Assembly (NCBI GenBank): GCA_010015655.1
Contig: ML976773.1
Coordinates: 3,522-67,521, forward strand
Direction: 5' to 3'
DNA from: Bimuria novae-zelandiae CBS 107.79
Lineage: Eukaryota > Ascomycota > Dothideomycetes > Pleosporales > Didymosphaeriaceae
Length of the DNA stretch: 64,000 nt
Position numbers and translations under genes: made by a program. The notes beneath the pieces were generated by a model. That model searched no databases, had not been told where the DNA came from, and worked only from the letters and a program-made list of their open reading frames with translations. This document shows positions 13,158 to 25,507 of this stretch, piece by piece. Within the stretch, counting starts at the first letter, position 1. The number at the start of each line of letters is the position of its first letter.

Positions 13158-13867
13158 ATAAGGAGAGTGGAAGCGGGCCTATCTTGCTTTTTGCAGGGCC
13201 ATGATGGTGATACCCAAGCTGTGTTGCCCTGTAGAATTGGTATTCCAGAGACAGACACCGTGCATAGCTTTGGCTTTTGACTGGGGAATATCACTCAGGT
13301 GTTCATGCTTTCTTCGCGGTTGCATGCTACGGTACAGTAGGGCCTGCAACAGAGCGCCATGAAACCTCTCGGCCGCCAGTAGAAAATTTATCTAGGTGGT
13401 CATCATTGTGGACCCATAAGCATCTCTTTAAAGTTATCCCAAGTTACAGCGGACAGATAACTGTACTGACGACTTACGTAGTAGTCATCGTGTATTACGA
13501 CACTCGACGTGAAGTGCAAATTGTGGAAGTAATGTCTATACGGTGTATAAAGCCTATGGCGACTCAGATTGCCTGTGGTGACTTAGATTATGATACGGCT
13601 CCCAATTTACGCGGCTTCCGAGAACATGCATCAATATCGCCTGTAGTGTGACAAAATGCCAAAATTGGCTTTCCGGGTAATGCCAGTGAATTGATTGGAT
13701 ATGTGACCTTTGGGCTAGCCCCACGAGGCCTATCGCGTTGATGCCTGAACTACTGCCCATACTCTATCCGTGCGGCAGAAACCGCATCACTACATACCTT
13801 AGTACTTGCAAACCATCGGCTTTAGAATCGGTGTAGCTGCGTGACCTCCTCTATCCGCATTTTCGTG
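13158..13867. other. Intergenic region MVD1 to kinase-like pseudogene
   Basis: Carries the 3' UTR of MVD1 and the unknown 5' flank of the kinase relic. Small frames on both strands show no domains. I see no further gene. Confidence 0.5.
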
Positions 13868-15135
13868 ACGTCTCTATTTCGAATTGGACAAGTACTCAAG
13901 GGCAGCTTGGGGAAATATACAATTACCAAAGAAATTCAGTCGACTGTTTGGTTCGCGAAGTAAGTCACAGGATAGCAACTGTTCCCTGCAAGTGCACTCT
14001 AACACGTACAGGAACCAGCTACAAGAAAACGTCGTTATCAAGAGTGTTCGAGACCATCCGAGAGTGGAGAATGAGCGAGATGTTCTCAAGCGCTTCCAGC
14101 ATAGCACGCCGCATCTCCATCCCTTGATCGACGAAATTGAAGAGTCTTCCCAGTCCACGACCATGGTTCTGAAGCATCTCGATACCGATCTGTGGCAGAC
14201 AGCACGCACGAACCCCGCGCCTATGAATCGGAAAGAGCTCAAGTATGTCTCTCGCGCCATCCTCGAAGCGTTGAGCGTACTGCACGGAGACGGCTTCGTA
14301 CACACAGGCATGCACCCACTTTCACTTCTGCTCGCTACTTGCTGACTGAATCGAAGACGTCAAGCCGGGCAATGTGTTCGTCAATCTTCGAAATGGCGAG
14401 GTCCGGTTTTCCGGCGTCCAGCTCGGAGATCTAGGCGGGTGCTCTCCTATCGACTCGTGGTATGCAGCAACCGGAGCCTTCGCTGGCACAGCTGTGTATT
14501 CCAGCCCAGAGCAAGCCCTAGGGCTGCCGTGGAATACAGCAAGTGACATATGGTCATTTGGTGCGACGGTACGCGTCTTCAAATTGAATTGCCCCAGTAT
14601 CATCGCCACAGCCGTTCGCGTGCTGACAACGCTTACCTACCTACTTGCAGTTCATCACTCTCCTGTTTGGCGGAAACTTCACCCTCTTCGAGCCCAAAGG
14701 CTTTCCACGAGACCACGAAGACTACAATCTCAACGTCGTGCGGGAGAAACTCCGATCCTTCGCACCCTTTACCGCGAAATTCGGCGCGCAGCTCGATCTA
14801 GAGAACCTGGCTTTTCTCGTGGCGCTGAAAAATTCGATTGATGCACATGAGTACAAGCCGTTTCGACGCGCGGTGGATCCGGAGGTCTGGGAGGGGGACA
14901 GGGAGTTTGTGTGTAAGATGATGAAGCTCGACTGGAGGGACCGGCTGATTGCGAAGGAGATTTTGGAGGATGGGTAGTGGAGCCATGAGCAGAAACCGGT
15001 AAGATGAAATTTGGCGATGTGGATGTCCCAACCTATATGACTTTGTGCTGATTGGGACAGGTATTGCGGAAGACACGTTTGGCCGGCGCGATTGAGCTGC
15101 CACGAGAGCAATCGCTGCAAGAAGCTGCCTCTTAG
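13868..15135 (+). pseudogene. Protein-kinase-like gene with premature stop
   Basis: Exons read as about 13868-13959, 14012-14307, 14357-14568, 14651-14998 and 15061-15135. Kinase-fold motifs: IGQVLKGSLGKYTITKEIQ, VVIKSVRDHPRVENERDVLK, ALSVLHGDGFVHTDVKPGNV (catalytic loop in the HTDVKPxN form), GDLGG in place of DFG, YSSPEQAL (APE-like) and TASDIWSFGAT. This is the divergent single-domain kinase family widespread in Pezizomycotina. Two things are wrong. No in-frame ATG precedes the domain; the codon where I would expect a start is ACG at 13868. An in-frame TAG lies at 14975-14977, where a Trp is likely (EDG-x-WSHEQKP). The frame then continues in phase across a normal intron to LRKTRLAGAIELPREQ and a stop at 15133. 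The third exon uses a GC donor (GCATGC at 14308). Probably a young pseudogene. Confidence 0.65.
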
Positions 15136-15921
15136 GCTTTTTCCTTGTTTGGCGGTGTGTGGATTACTTATGTTTATGTATGATCTTACGACACTTCACG
15201 GCAGCTTCTGGGGAACCTAGTGCAGGAACCACCAACTCTCTTACGACGCACATTGGCTCTCAACTCCTGTTTTCACCATTCCAACTCATGGTTCGTGTAC
15301 AATTGACCTACATTGTCTACGCTGAAGAGCAGTCATGCACAACCAGCTCATAGATACGATTGGCATACTCCAGTCGAGTGGAAGGCGGCAATAGAGGCAC
15401 CCGGTAGAACAAGATCTGATTGAGCAAGAAGGGGCAGGAAGGCAGCGTCGCTGGTGGCAGGATTCTCACAATCTGGGGCGGATCTTGTGTGTGGCTTGGG
15501 ATATACGCAACCTTCATTAAAGGCGAGGAACCCAAACGGCTTGTCGAGATGGACGAGGTCCAAAAGACGATGCAGGGGAGAATATACGTGTTATCCTCGC
15601 GCACGCTCTTCCCTATCGTTTTGCTCTTCTGGCTCGGAAGACCTCGAGGTTTTAAGTGTTAAGCAACCATGAACAACATCAATTCATCTGGCCAGATATC
15701 TCCGCTAATGTATCAACGCACTGCTCGCCTGACTACCCTCTAAGCATCCCGCAGCCTTGCAAGCTCGCCTCCCGTAGCCAGCCAACGTGCACAAGCCTCC
15801 ATAACGTCGTTAACTAGAAAATATCAATGCACGCAACAAGCGCCCCATGCGCCGTGGTATCGGTGTGGAACAAATCAAATGCAATATACAGACCATCCAG
15901 CCAAGGCTATACAGAGACTCA
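15136..15921. other. Intergenic region
   Basis: Short frames on both strands (for example 15317-15604) carry no domain I recognise. The right end is the 3' UTR of the syntaxin gene. Confidence 0.5.
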
Positions 15922-16779
15922 TTACAACAGAACGGCCAAAACGATGATGACGACAACAATGAGGAGGATGAGGAGCAGAATGCATGCCTTGCTCCTCGCG
16001 CTCTTCTGGTAGTTGCTTGCTTGCTTTAGGTTAACGTGAGCACCCCGCGACGCATCATGCGTGACTTCGACGTTCTCCTCGATGATGTCGAGCTGGGCTC
16101 CCTGCTCGTGCACCATGTGTGCCACATCACGGAAGAGCTCGTTGAGCTCGCCGACAGATTGCTCGATATTGCGGATCTCGGATTCGCGCTCGATGATGAG
16201 CTGCTCCTGGAAGTCGACGTCGTCTTGGTTCGCCAGACGCAGCTGTTCCTGCTGCTGCTCCTGTTCGAACCCGCTTCGCTCCTCCGTCGGCGACGTCTGT
16301 TCTTGCAGCGCGGCGCGCGCAGCTGTATTCGATGCCTTCTCTTTCTCAATAGCTTGGCGCTGGAGCTGCTGGAACTCGGTGAGGGTGGCCTTGAACTCGC
16401 GGCTGAGCTTGGACTGGGTGAAGCGTTGCGAGGGCTGTTATGATTAGCAATAATCCTATTCCGATAAGAGCGTGAAGCTTACGCCGACGTCCGGCCATGT
16501 TGTGAGCCGCTTCAACCGCTCTCCAATGTCCTTGAACTTGTCTGATGTCTCTTCCGAGGCGGTCTTGACCCGCTCCCGCACTCTGGGCGTCTCGCGCGAG
16601 GTTCCGAGCTTCGCGGTTTCGTTTGATAGGCGGGCGACGTCACTAGTGAGGGCGAAGAGATCATCTCCCAGCTTCGAGGCGAAGTCGCGGAACTCTGGGT
16701 CGTCGGCGTATTGGGGGTCGTCGTCTCTTCTCCAGGTGGTTGGTTGCGACTCTAGCGCCGACGAGTTTTGGAACGACAT
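15922..16779 (-). CDS. PEP12: Endosomal t-SNARE, Pep12/syntaxin-7 type
   Basis: Exons 16483-16779 and 15922-16434 (48-nt intron, GTAAGC donor) give 269 residues. Layout: N-terminal syntaxin helical domain (FRDFASKLGDDLFALTSDVA, then LKRLTTWPDVG), a Gln/Glu-rich linker, the Q-SNARE helix (IIERESEIRNIEQSVGELNE, then MVHEQGAQLDIIEENVE with the central zero-layer Gln), and a C-terminal anchor of about 20 Leu/Ile/Val residues ending LAVLL. Such syntaxins form Qa-SNARE complexes for Golgi-to-endosome and vacuole fusion. The best family match is Pep12/syntaxin 7; the vacuolar Vam3 type is an alternative because ascomycetes often have one gene serving both. The start MSFQNSSALE is the only Met before the first helix. 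Divergent from NDC1 with 397 bp between the starts. Confidence 0.88.
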
Positions 16780-17176
16780 CTCGCGGGAGACGGTCTTGAT
16801 GTGCTACAAGAGGCAATTTAGAGTTTTCGGTGAGCGTAGCGGTATATTCTCGGCTGGTGCCTGGTGTCGTCGTAACCTGTGTTCGGTGTTTGTCGCTACC
16901 TAGAGGTTGGCAGCGGCGGTTCCTGCCATGACGAACGACGTACGTGCCACTGCCCTCGCGCCTTCCTTAGTCAGGCATCGGCGGCAGGAACATCTCAGAA
17001 CGCCGACCTCGAGTGTTTTGTTCAAACAAACGAGCTTCAGTGAAAGCTCCGAACTGTCACAGCCGTTCCTTCTTTTCTGTTTCTTTGCGATTTATTTAAT
17101 TGCTTCGCCTGTGCGATGATTTAGGGTCGCACTCAAACCCACGACCCGCCCGACCGACCGTTTCTACTCCGCAACC
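16780..17176. promoter_or_regulatory. Bidirectional promoter region (PEP12 / NDC1)
   Basis: 397 bp between divergent start codons, no gene seen. Contains a pyrimidine-rich tract (17065-17105) upstream of NDC1. Confidence 0.5.
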
Positions 17177-19163
17177 ATGCCGCCCGCCGCTATGCCAGTC
17201 CAACCGCAGACGCGACCGTACCGTGACTTTGTGACACCCGTTCTACACCAGCGCTTCACGACTGCTGCCTCGTATACGCTCCTTCTTTGCTGGGCGATCT
17301 CGGTATGGCAGGGAACATGGACAGACGGTACGTTTAGCTCAGTCCACACTGATGTACTGGATTACGCTGACATGTAAACGCAATTTAGTCCTTTGGTCAT
17401 GGTTCCCGATCGGTCCCGCCGGCGTTCGCACGCTACTCCTCTTCGTCTCCGCCCTAATCGTCTACATCCTTCGCATTGCGCAATATCACGTTGGTACACG
17501 GAACACGACTAGGGGTGTGGATACATTCGGCAAATATGCCCCCACAGCTAGGACCGTCGCAACTATTGGCTGCTACGCTCTTTCGGCAGCCTTCTATGGC
17601 GAGGTATACATTTGGACACAGCCCGAGAGCAAGAAGCTCGGCTATACAGACCAGGGCAAGAACTATGAGCGGCTTCGACTGAACGAGCGGCCCATGTATC
17701 TTCGCTACATGTTCTTTGTCCTGGCATTAGCCCAGAGCGGAGGACATTTATGGTTCGATTATGACAGGATCGACTTTCCCGCCCTCAAAGTGAAAACTGA
17801 CCAGGACGCTGCTACGGCTACTCCGCCGTCCAAGCCTCGACAAGTTCTCTTACAGAAGCTCTCACCAATCGCTAGGACGGCTTCCATCTTGTCGATCGTT
17901 GTCACCATCATAGGAACTTCGATATACTTCATCCCAAGTTTCGGCTTGCGCCATCGAATATGGCCGTTGTACTATTCATTCGCCAGGAACGTGTTGATGA
18001 TCAGCCTATCCAAGACGCGCCCTAATCCCAATACCTTGGTTCCATTTGCACCCTTGATGGGATGGTTCATCGTCGAAGGCACATTGCTCTTGTTTCTGTG
18101 GCAGTTCATCAACACCACTTTCGATCTGAACATGTCACAAGAACCGCTGAAGAATGGCAACCCTATCACGAGCGATTCGAAAGACCCGAACGGAAGCCTG
18201 TTGAAGGGCCTGAAAAGTAAGAAGGAGAATATCAAGGCAGTGGCGCTTTGGGAGCTGGCTCTGATCACAGACTCTTTCCCTGAACGTCGCAAGACTCTTT
18301 ACGTCGAGCTGAACCGCAAGAATGGCGCCACTCATAAACAAGTCGTCGATGTTTGTCTCTCGGAAGTCAAGCTCCTCATCGAACGTCTCAAAAAAGGGTT
18401 GGACCCGGACTTCCGCGCCAAGGAAGACACTGCGGAGAACAAACAACTCCAGACCGTTTCTCTTGTCCCGCAGATTGCGCCACCCCTGAAGAACGCTGCT
18501 ATCAAAGGCCCTGGCCTCCGTCCAACCACCACCAGGGAGAAGCTCGGCGACGTAGCAGGCGACTTTGCCAAGTCCCTCTCCTCCCCGCAAAACGGAGTGC
18601 AGACGCGCGAGTACCTGAAGAAAGGCACCGCAGAAGTGTCTCAGCACCTCCAAAAGGGCGTCGAAGAGGTCGAAGCCCGCTCGTCCGGTCTCTACACCCA
18701 ATTCATGGCCTCCCCTCTCGGATACCCGTTCCGCAACAGCCTGCACCGCACCGCAAACGTCGTCGTCGCGGGCGCCCCGTACTCCCGCATTTCCCTCCTG
18801 TGTAACGCCATCACCATCCTCACGAACCTCACCCTGTGCAGCCTTCTCGAAGACGAGTACGGCCGCATGCAGGACGAGGTAGCACAGATCGTGCGCGTCT
18901 TCACGGAGGCGCTGAAGAAGCTGGACGAGTACGTCGCACAGCTCACGGTCCCCTGGTCGGACTTCGAAACGCTGGCTAAGCCTGAAGCGGAGCGCAAGAA
19001 GGTCGCTGAGGTGGAGGAGGTGCGTGAGTGCTTGAGGGCTGGCTTGGAGAAGATTCTCAGGCAGTTTGGGGAGTATTTGTCCGGCTTGGGTATGGAGAGG
19101 GCGGAGATTATGGAGGCGAAGAAGATGGCGGCGAATGGGCCAGAGATGGCGCTTGTGAGGTAG
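17177..19163 (+). CDS. NDC1: Nuclear pore / spindle pole body membrane protein Ndc1
   Basis: Exons 17177-17327 and 17389-19163 give 641 residues. Ndc1 is a transmembrane nucleoporin that anchors the pore complex and, in fungi, the spindle pole body in the nuclear envelope. The N-terminal half has about six hydrophobic segments, beginning with YTLLLCWAISVWQG and including WSWFPIGPAGVRTLLLFVSA; typical Ndc1 sequence follows (YDRIDFPALK, and IWPLYYSFARNVLMISLSKT). The C-terminal half is soluble and helical, with SSLLxNA-like AITILTNLTLCSLLEDEYG and a coiled-coil-like tail. The intron has a GTACGT donor and joins with correct phase (TD-VLWSWF). Convergent with SCY1, leaving about 400 bp between stops. 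Confidence 0.9.
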
Positions 19164-19565
19164 AGAGGGTGACTGTGTGGTTTTATGATCGATAATGTGT
19201 ACATGTAAGGGCTGCGGCGTAGAGAGGAAATGAATGATACCAAATCTTTTTCTAGGCTGTCCACTTATGCGCTCTCCTTTCGTCCGCGTTGTTGCTTCTG
19301 TTTCGATCGCGGAACACGGGCAAATTCGTGTCACACTACCCCATCCCTTCATTCTGGAATAGAGAGACAATACGTCGAGTGAGGTTGTAAGCACCGCAGG
19401 TGCGAAGACTAGGTCAAGGGGGTAAAAAAAGAGCGATTAGGTCCATCCCATCTCTTGTTCTGCGAACCAGTCTATCCAAACGCCGTCGCAATGCCTGTGT
19501 ACACGAAAGACAAATTACACCTGGGTATATCTCATCTCATCTTACCCTCTCCCCTCCCTTCCACC
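19164..19565. other. Convergent 3' intergenic region (NDC1 / SCY1)
   Basis: 402 bp between stop codons, holding the two 3' UTRs. No gene seen. Confidence 0.6.
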
Positions 19566-22158
19566 TCACCACGCATCCCCCCACCCTTCCTCCTCTTCCT
19601 CAGCTTTCGGTTCCGCCTTCTTAACCTCCCTCTTCGGCTGCGGCACCACGACCTTCCTCACATTCTGCGCGCCCGCCGTCTTCGCGACAACCGGCTTCTT
19701 CGCTGTCGTCACCGTACTAGTGCTCGACTTCGCCAGCCCCTTCGGCAGCGGCTTCGCGCCCGGCCTCTTCGCAGATGACTGTGCAGCGAGCCAGCCCGCG
19801 AAATCGGGCTCGCCTTTATCGTCGAAGTTCGCGGCTGGTTTAGATGTGCCGCCCGTGGTTGGGGTTGAGATATTCGGTGCGCCCCAGGGGTCGTCGTCTT
19901 CCTCTTGCTTCTTGCTAGTGGTAGCGTTGGTGTCGTCGTCGCCGAAGCCGCCCCAGTCGCCGTCGAAGTCTTCGGCGTCGTCGTTGAAAGCGTCAACCGG
20001 GTCGGGGCTCGCGATGGTGGGGATGCTAGCTGCGGATCTGGCGAGGGGCATGCCTGGTATCGCGGAAGGTGCGAGGGTGGGTTTACTAGCTGTTGGAACA
20101 GCGGGTGGAGGGACGGAGTGCGAGCGCTGGTCCGAAATGTCGTTTGTGGAGGCGCCGGCGCCGGCTTGCATTTGGCCGCTTGCGGCAGCGAGTTTGTTGG
20201 TGAAGGAAGAGATGGCCCAGCCGGTCCATGTGCTGTCGTTTGCGGGCGTGGACATGCGGGGTGCGGCGTTGGGGCCGGTGGCGGAGGAGAGCGAGGGGGA
20301 CGGGAGGACGGTGTCGGGCATGGCGGCGGCGAACTTGCGGATGCGGGTTATGTAGATGTCTACTGTCTTTTGGGCTTGGTCGCGGATGAGTTTCTCCTTG
20401 TCGACGAGAGCGGGACACATGACGGGGAGAAGTTTTGTGGCACAGTCTTCTTCGCTGAAGAGGTCGGCGGTCGCAGAGAGGGCTAGTAATGCAGCGTTAC
20501 GCGCATGGACGAAGGGGTCGCGAAGAGAACGCGCGAAGGCGGCGGAGAGGACTTTGGCTCGGCTCTGTGTGCTGTTAACTAAAGGGAAGGGTGGTTAAAG
20601 GTTTCTGTACGCACATTTGCTCCTAAGTTTCGGGCAATCTTCCCAAGACAGATGGTGGTGTTGGTACGGATACCGGCTTGTTCATCGTTCGCAGTCTTCG
20701 CCAGATGCCGTAGCAGTTCACCATTCACGATTCGGTCTGAGAGCTTCGGAACAATAACCAGAACAGCCTTCACGGTCTCCTCTCTTACAACAGGCGCAAC
20801 ATCGGTGAAACCAGTAACCATCTGCGGGAAGATCTGGTTGTTGACGATCTTTTGTGGTAGGTGGTCGATCATTAGGGGAAGATTGTTCAAAAGGCATACG
20901 CGAATGGCGCGATCTGGGTTCGCGAACAATCGTATAACGACCGGTGTGATTTGCGTTTCGTACTCTTCGTCGGAAAGCTTAGCTCCGATTTGCATCACCG
21001 TGCCAAATACTTTTGCACCACCTCCTCCGAATTCCACAGACTTTAGTAGTTCTGGTAGGACTTTCATCTTGAAGAAGTCGGCCGGGAAGTCGTCGGCAAC
21101 CTCATCGAGCTTGCTGCACGTATGTTAGCATACGAACTAGTCAGCAAGTGTGGGAAACGGACCCGAGAAGCTCGTTTCTCTCATCCTCAGACTTCAGACC
21201 TATGTTATCAATATCTTCAGTCACTTGAATTAAGGGCGTTTGAAAGAAGCCTCCGATTCGCTTCCCCTGGTCAAGAAATTGGCTGACACTCATTCTTGAC
21301 TTTGGATTAGGGTTCAGCAGACGCTTGTATGCTTGCTGCATGCTCGCAGGTATGCTCTTCATTTGCCCCAACTGGTCGCTCCCTTGATAGCTGCCATTGA
21401 AGACTTCGAAAATAAGCGTCCCGAGGTTGTACGAGTCAACGGCATGCGTAGGGTTCTGCTTTATGACCTCCCATCCTCCTTTTGAGACCTCTGGTGACAT
21501 ATACCGGTGCGCGTCTGGGATGAGGCTTCCATATGTTGGTAGCACCGAATCATCTTCCTTTACCGAGCTCAGGGCATCGAACCCTCCAAGCTTCCACTCG
21601 CCACTTTCGCTGAAGAAAATGGAAGCAGGCCGTATGCAAGCGTGTATGGAAGTGGCGTCTGCATTGACGAATTTTAATGTCTTTGCGATGTTGTGTAGCC
21701 CCCATTTTATCGTCTCTTCGGTGAGGCTTTTGCGCTTGACATGCCAGCTTAGCGGGCTGAGTCTTTCGGTCGCGATGTAGATGTATGCGTCTGTCTGCGT
21801 TCTCTCAGCTTCGTGTATTTCGAATGCCATGCGCCAATCCTACCTCTACTGTATCCAGAACCTTCACAACCCCCGGATGGCGCAGGGTTCGAAGCTTGCG
21901 GAGCGCGTTCCTAGCGAGGGGTAACCGTGATTTGTTCGCTGTGACGTCGAAGGAGAATATGCTGCACTTGGAGCCATCTTCCTAGTAGTTCAAGTTAGTC
22001 ATGCTCTCCCAAGCGCAAGACAGTCTGGGCCATACTCGCTTTGTGCCATTGTACAAGGTCCAGATGGAGTCGTCGATGTCTACGCGGTCGCCAAAGGTGT
22101 ATCCGAATGCTGGGCCCTTGGAGATGGCCGACGCCACGGCAGACTTGAGAAAATCCAT
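19566..22158 (-). CDS. SCY1: Scy1-like pseudokinase with HEAT repeats
   Basis: Predicted exons 22036-22158, 21844-21981, 21163-21794, 20615-21113 and 19566-20564 give 796 residues. Scy1/SCYL1 proteins are catalytically dead kinases at COPI and tRNA-export interfaces. Start MDFLKSAVASAISKGPAFGY matches family N-termini. The kinase-fold part runs to about residue 310 and lacks active-site signatures: there is IHACIRPASIFF where HRDxxxxN should be and LGGFDAL instead of DFG. A HEAT-repeat region follows (FKMKVLPELLKSVEFG, QITPVVIRLFANPDR, LSDRIVNGELLRHLAKT). The C-terminal low-complexity tail has acidic DDDxDFDGDWGGFGDDD-like clusters and ends EEEEEGWGDAW, resembling the coatomer-binding tails of the family. 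Exon phases all agree. The fourth intron acceptor is chosen by homology of the junction GAN-SRAKVL. Confidence 0.92.
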
Positions 22159-23651
22159 AGCTTCAGTAGGCGCGAAAAGGAGAACGGCCGATTTGCGATA
22201 TGCTGTTACGGATTATCTTCAAGCCCGCTGGCGCCTTCCTCGAAGTGGCCACGGCTTGCGCTTTCTATTTTGAGCCCGCCGCGGGGCAGCTCCACTATAC
22301 AAGCTAGACCCGCATATGCATGTCGCGTCTTCCTTCGACAACAACCACTCAGTCCGCATCTCTTCGCCATGGGTTTTTGCCCCAGCGGGCGTGGACGCGC
22401 CTTCTATACATGATCCTTGCGACACTCGATCAACAGTACTGGGCCTACCCAGATCCGATTCCCATAGTCCTTCCGTAAGCTACGCCGTTGACCATGGTAT
22501 TCAACAGCTCAGTTCTATATACAAAAGGTATGCAATTCCTTCCGCCTGCTCCAACCTATCGCTTTCTATGATGCTTTTTTCTGGTAAAAGGTCAAATCGC
22601 GCTCGATGGTTTCGAGAGAAGCCTCAGCAGCGACATGCTGTACAAAACGACTTTTATGTCCCCTGATTACATTGAACGTCTCAAGTTATACAATTTCTGT
22701 GGTTAAATGCAACCTGCTAACTGCCGACAGGTTTACAAAGTGCAATCTTATGAGAGGCAAAAAATGTACCAAAGCGGCATTTTTGTCCCAAGCTTTACCT
22801 CTGCCGCTCTGCTTGAAATTGATTCCATTCACATGCTTGACTACGCGCAGGACCGCATCACCATGCGTTACCCTGCAGGCTAATTCCGAACATGAAGGGG
22901 ACCACAGTCCTCGTCACCTGAAGATGCGGATTGTGGTATCGAAAGAGCTGTAGTAAGAGTTGGTGTCCAAGAGAGAGCAGCATTGGGAAGAAGGCGAGGG
23001 ATTCATATCAGAACGACTCCCAGAAGACCAAGTTGATATATCGGCGTGCTTCTAAAGCTGTCTCCTTCATTGAGGAAATCAAAGCGATTACGGGCGCATG
23101 TTTGATCCTCGGTAGTTTGTGCCGATGTACGGCTCTTGCGGAAGCTTGTGTGTCCCTAGCAACGAAGAGGAAGACATGTCTTAAGTGCGTTCACGCCGAT
23201 AAAAATATGCCAGTTGCGATTACTTCAGAACGAGCGGGTGCATTTATATATGCATACACGATCGGCGCATAACTACCGGAACGTCTCATCCAAATGTTAA
23301 ACATTGCGCAGTTCTCCAACTTCCTTGCAGCCTCACGGTGCCTTGGAGTGTGGAGGTTAGCGTCGCTGACCTAACGGCGCACAGACCACGATACTTGCAT
23401 CATTTGCTTTCGCGAGCTTCATCCACTCTCGCAGCTGCTGTTCGTTACCAGCGACACTTCGACTTTGACTCTACCAGGTTAGGCTTTAGACTTGCGACCG
23501 CCACTAAATACGCGTCATTGACCCGACAGCGAGCTCCGCAGCCCGTTTCTATTACTAGCATCTACCAGCCTCGTGAGTAGCACATCGCGCAAACGGCTTG
23601 CTGGCTTCGCTTCTGACTGTTTGCGCAGGCGTCTCACCTTCGTTTGTCACC
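22159..23651. other. Large intergenic region (SCY1 / PAB2)
   Basis: About 1.5 kb between divergent genes. Frames at 22316-22666, 22606-22953 and 22931-23272 have no domains, no plausible starts and no splice support. It should contain both promoters. I see nothing else. Confidence 0.5.
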
Positions 23652-24715
23652 ATGGCCGACCGGGAAGAACATGATATCAAGCGCGAGCATGACGAAGATC
23701 GCTTCGACGACGATCGCCTTGACGACCGTATAGGCGACGACCGCCGCGACAGCGCGCCCCAGGACGGTCAACACGACGAGGTACGGACAAACAACAGGCA
23801 TCATGAGGTTGAACGGTTCCTTGCTATAGTCAGGGATGAGCTTGTGCAACCCGCCTGCAGTATCCTTCCTTAGTGAGCCAAAGTTAACAGCTCTAGGAAA
23901 TCGATTCCATGAAGCGCCGCGTTGCCGAGATGGAGGAAGAAGCTGCGAAACTTCGCCAGATGCAACAGAGCTCCGATATGGAGCGCCACGACTTGCGCGA
24001 GAACAGGGAAGACGTGGACGCGCGTAGTGTCTTCGTAGGCAACGTCGACTACGGCGCATCGCCCGAGGAGATCCAAGCGCACTTCCAAGAGTGCGGGAGC
24101 ATAAACCGAGTCACTATCCTGTTGGACAAGTTCACAGGACACCCCAAAGGGTTAGTGTTCCCATACCAAGAGGTGGTCTTTCCTTGAAATTATTGGCGGG
24201 CACGCGCAGAGCGCAAGGTCATGAGATGCGCACGAGGGTCGTACAAGGCGCACCGTTGTCATTTCCGCTTTGACTCACCACTTCCTGTTACTGTTTTGCA
24301 TCGCTAAGGTCGTGTCGCTACCTGGCAAGAGTTTGGCAGAAAGATTGGACAAACGCTAATGAGCGTACGCAGGTATGCTTACGTCGAGTTCACGGAACCA
24401 GGTCTTGTGAACCAGGCACTTGTGCTCAACGACAGCATGTTCCGCGGCCGCAATTTGAAGGTACGCAATCCGGCATACTTGCGAGTCGCAATAACTGACT
24501 CTGAGCAGGTCGTACCCAAGCGCACCAACCTTCCCGGCATGTCTAGGGGACGTGGCGGTGGACGGGGTGGCCCTCGTGGGGGCGGTGGTGGCTACGGCGG
24601 TCGAGGTTCTCCCTATGGGGGACGTGGCGGCGGTGGTGGTTACGGTGCTCCTCCACGCGGCGGCAGCTACCGTGGTGGCTATCGTCCTCGAGCGTCCGGG
24701 TATCGCCCCTACTAG
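23652..24715 (+). CDS. PAB2: Nuclear poly(A)-binding protein Pab2/PABPN1 type
   Basis: Exons 23652-23780, 23897-24150, 24373-24460 and 24509-24715 give 225 residues. Layout: acidic/charged N-terminus ([18 protein letters not shown]); a coiled coil ([20 protein letters not shown]) as in PABPN1; one RRM with RNP2 SVFVGNVDY and RNP1 KGYAYVEF; and an RGG-type Gly/Arg tail ending GYRPY, likely methylated. The protein binds nuclear poly(A) tails and works with the exosome in RNA decay. The short leader ATG in CACCATGG context was chosen. The third intron (24461-24508) is 48 nt, a multiple of three and free of stops, so unspliced RNA would encode a variant with 16 extra residues between RRM and RGG tail. 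Intron 2 is long for this genome (222 nt). Confidence 0.92.
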
Positions 24716-25507
24716 TGGATTTGGAGACCAGGGAGAGGGGTGTGGATGTTGCGGCGACCGCAGTCAAACCTTAGATCACCTGTTATCCCAAAAGGGAACC
24801 AACTCCAGGATTCCCGACCAAATTGATTTTGCAGCTTGACACGGAGTGGATATTGGAGTGCGATCATTAGTTTAAGTTGGGTTGGGTATGTATATTATTG
24901 GCAAGATCACCTGCACTGTTCTTGGTGGACAGCTTGATTGCTTCGGGCATGTTTTGCAGGAAAGTGAAATACGGGCTTCCGGACGAGGAAGGTCACAAAA
25001 GGGTTGGTTGCTTTCATATGGTTGAAAGTTGGGTTTCGAAATATCACGGACCTAGGGGTTTGGGTTAATTCCTGTACGGACATGGCTGGTTATACACCTG
25101 AGTAATTTTCATATTTCCTGTACGGGGACAGGATTTCAATTAATGCTGGCTGTCTGATGTGTAAAATGTTGTAGATGGTGAAGAGGCCGTCTTATGTGCA
25201 GTGGTATTATTTCTTCCTCCAAGAATCGGAGCAGCTGGGACACTGCTGGGAAGGTAGGGAGATGACTCTTGGTGCCGTTGGTGCCGTGAACGCCGAACCC
25301 GTCTGCCGGCGCCATGCCGTGAACTCGTATCGCATAAAACCCCACAATATGAAAGCAAAAACCTGGACTGCTACCACTGTCGTCCTGTCCGTTCTTCTTC
25401 TCTCTCCACCACGCACTTCCCGACCGAGCCTCTTCCACACGCCTCCATCCACTCATGCCAGTACACCAACATCCCTGTCTCCACTCCACTCGGGTTATCC
25501 CGCCCAC
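24716..25507. other. Convergent 3' intergenic region (PAB2 / UBC9)
   Basis: About 790 bp between the stops. The frames here (including 25136-25507 minus) show no domain. The UBC9 3' UTR lies at the right end. Confidence 0.5.

Noticed and set aside
15317..15604. 95-codon minus-strand frame
   Set aside because: No recognisable domain, overlapping frames in both directions, lies in the spacer between two genes.
18135..19394. 419-codon minus-strand frame
   Set aside because: Antisense to NDC1; composition-driven open frame without domains.
19720..20486. Plus-strand frames of 193-211 codons
   Set aside because: Antisense to the low-complexity tail of SCY1.
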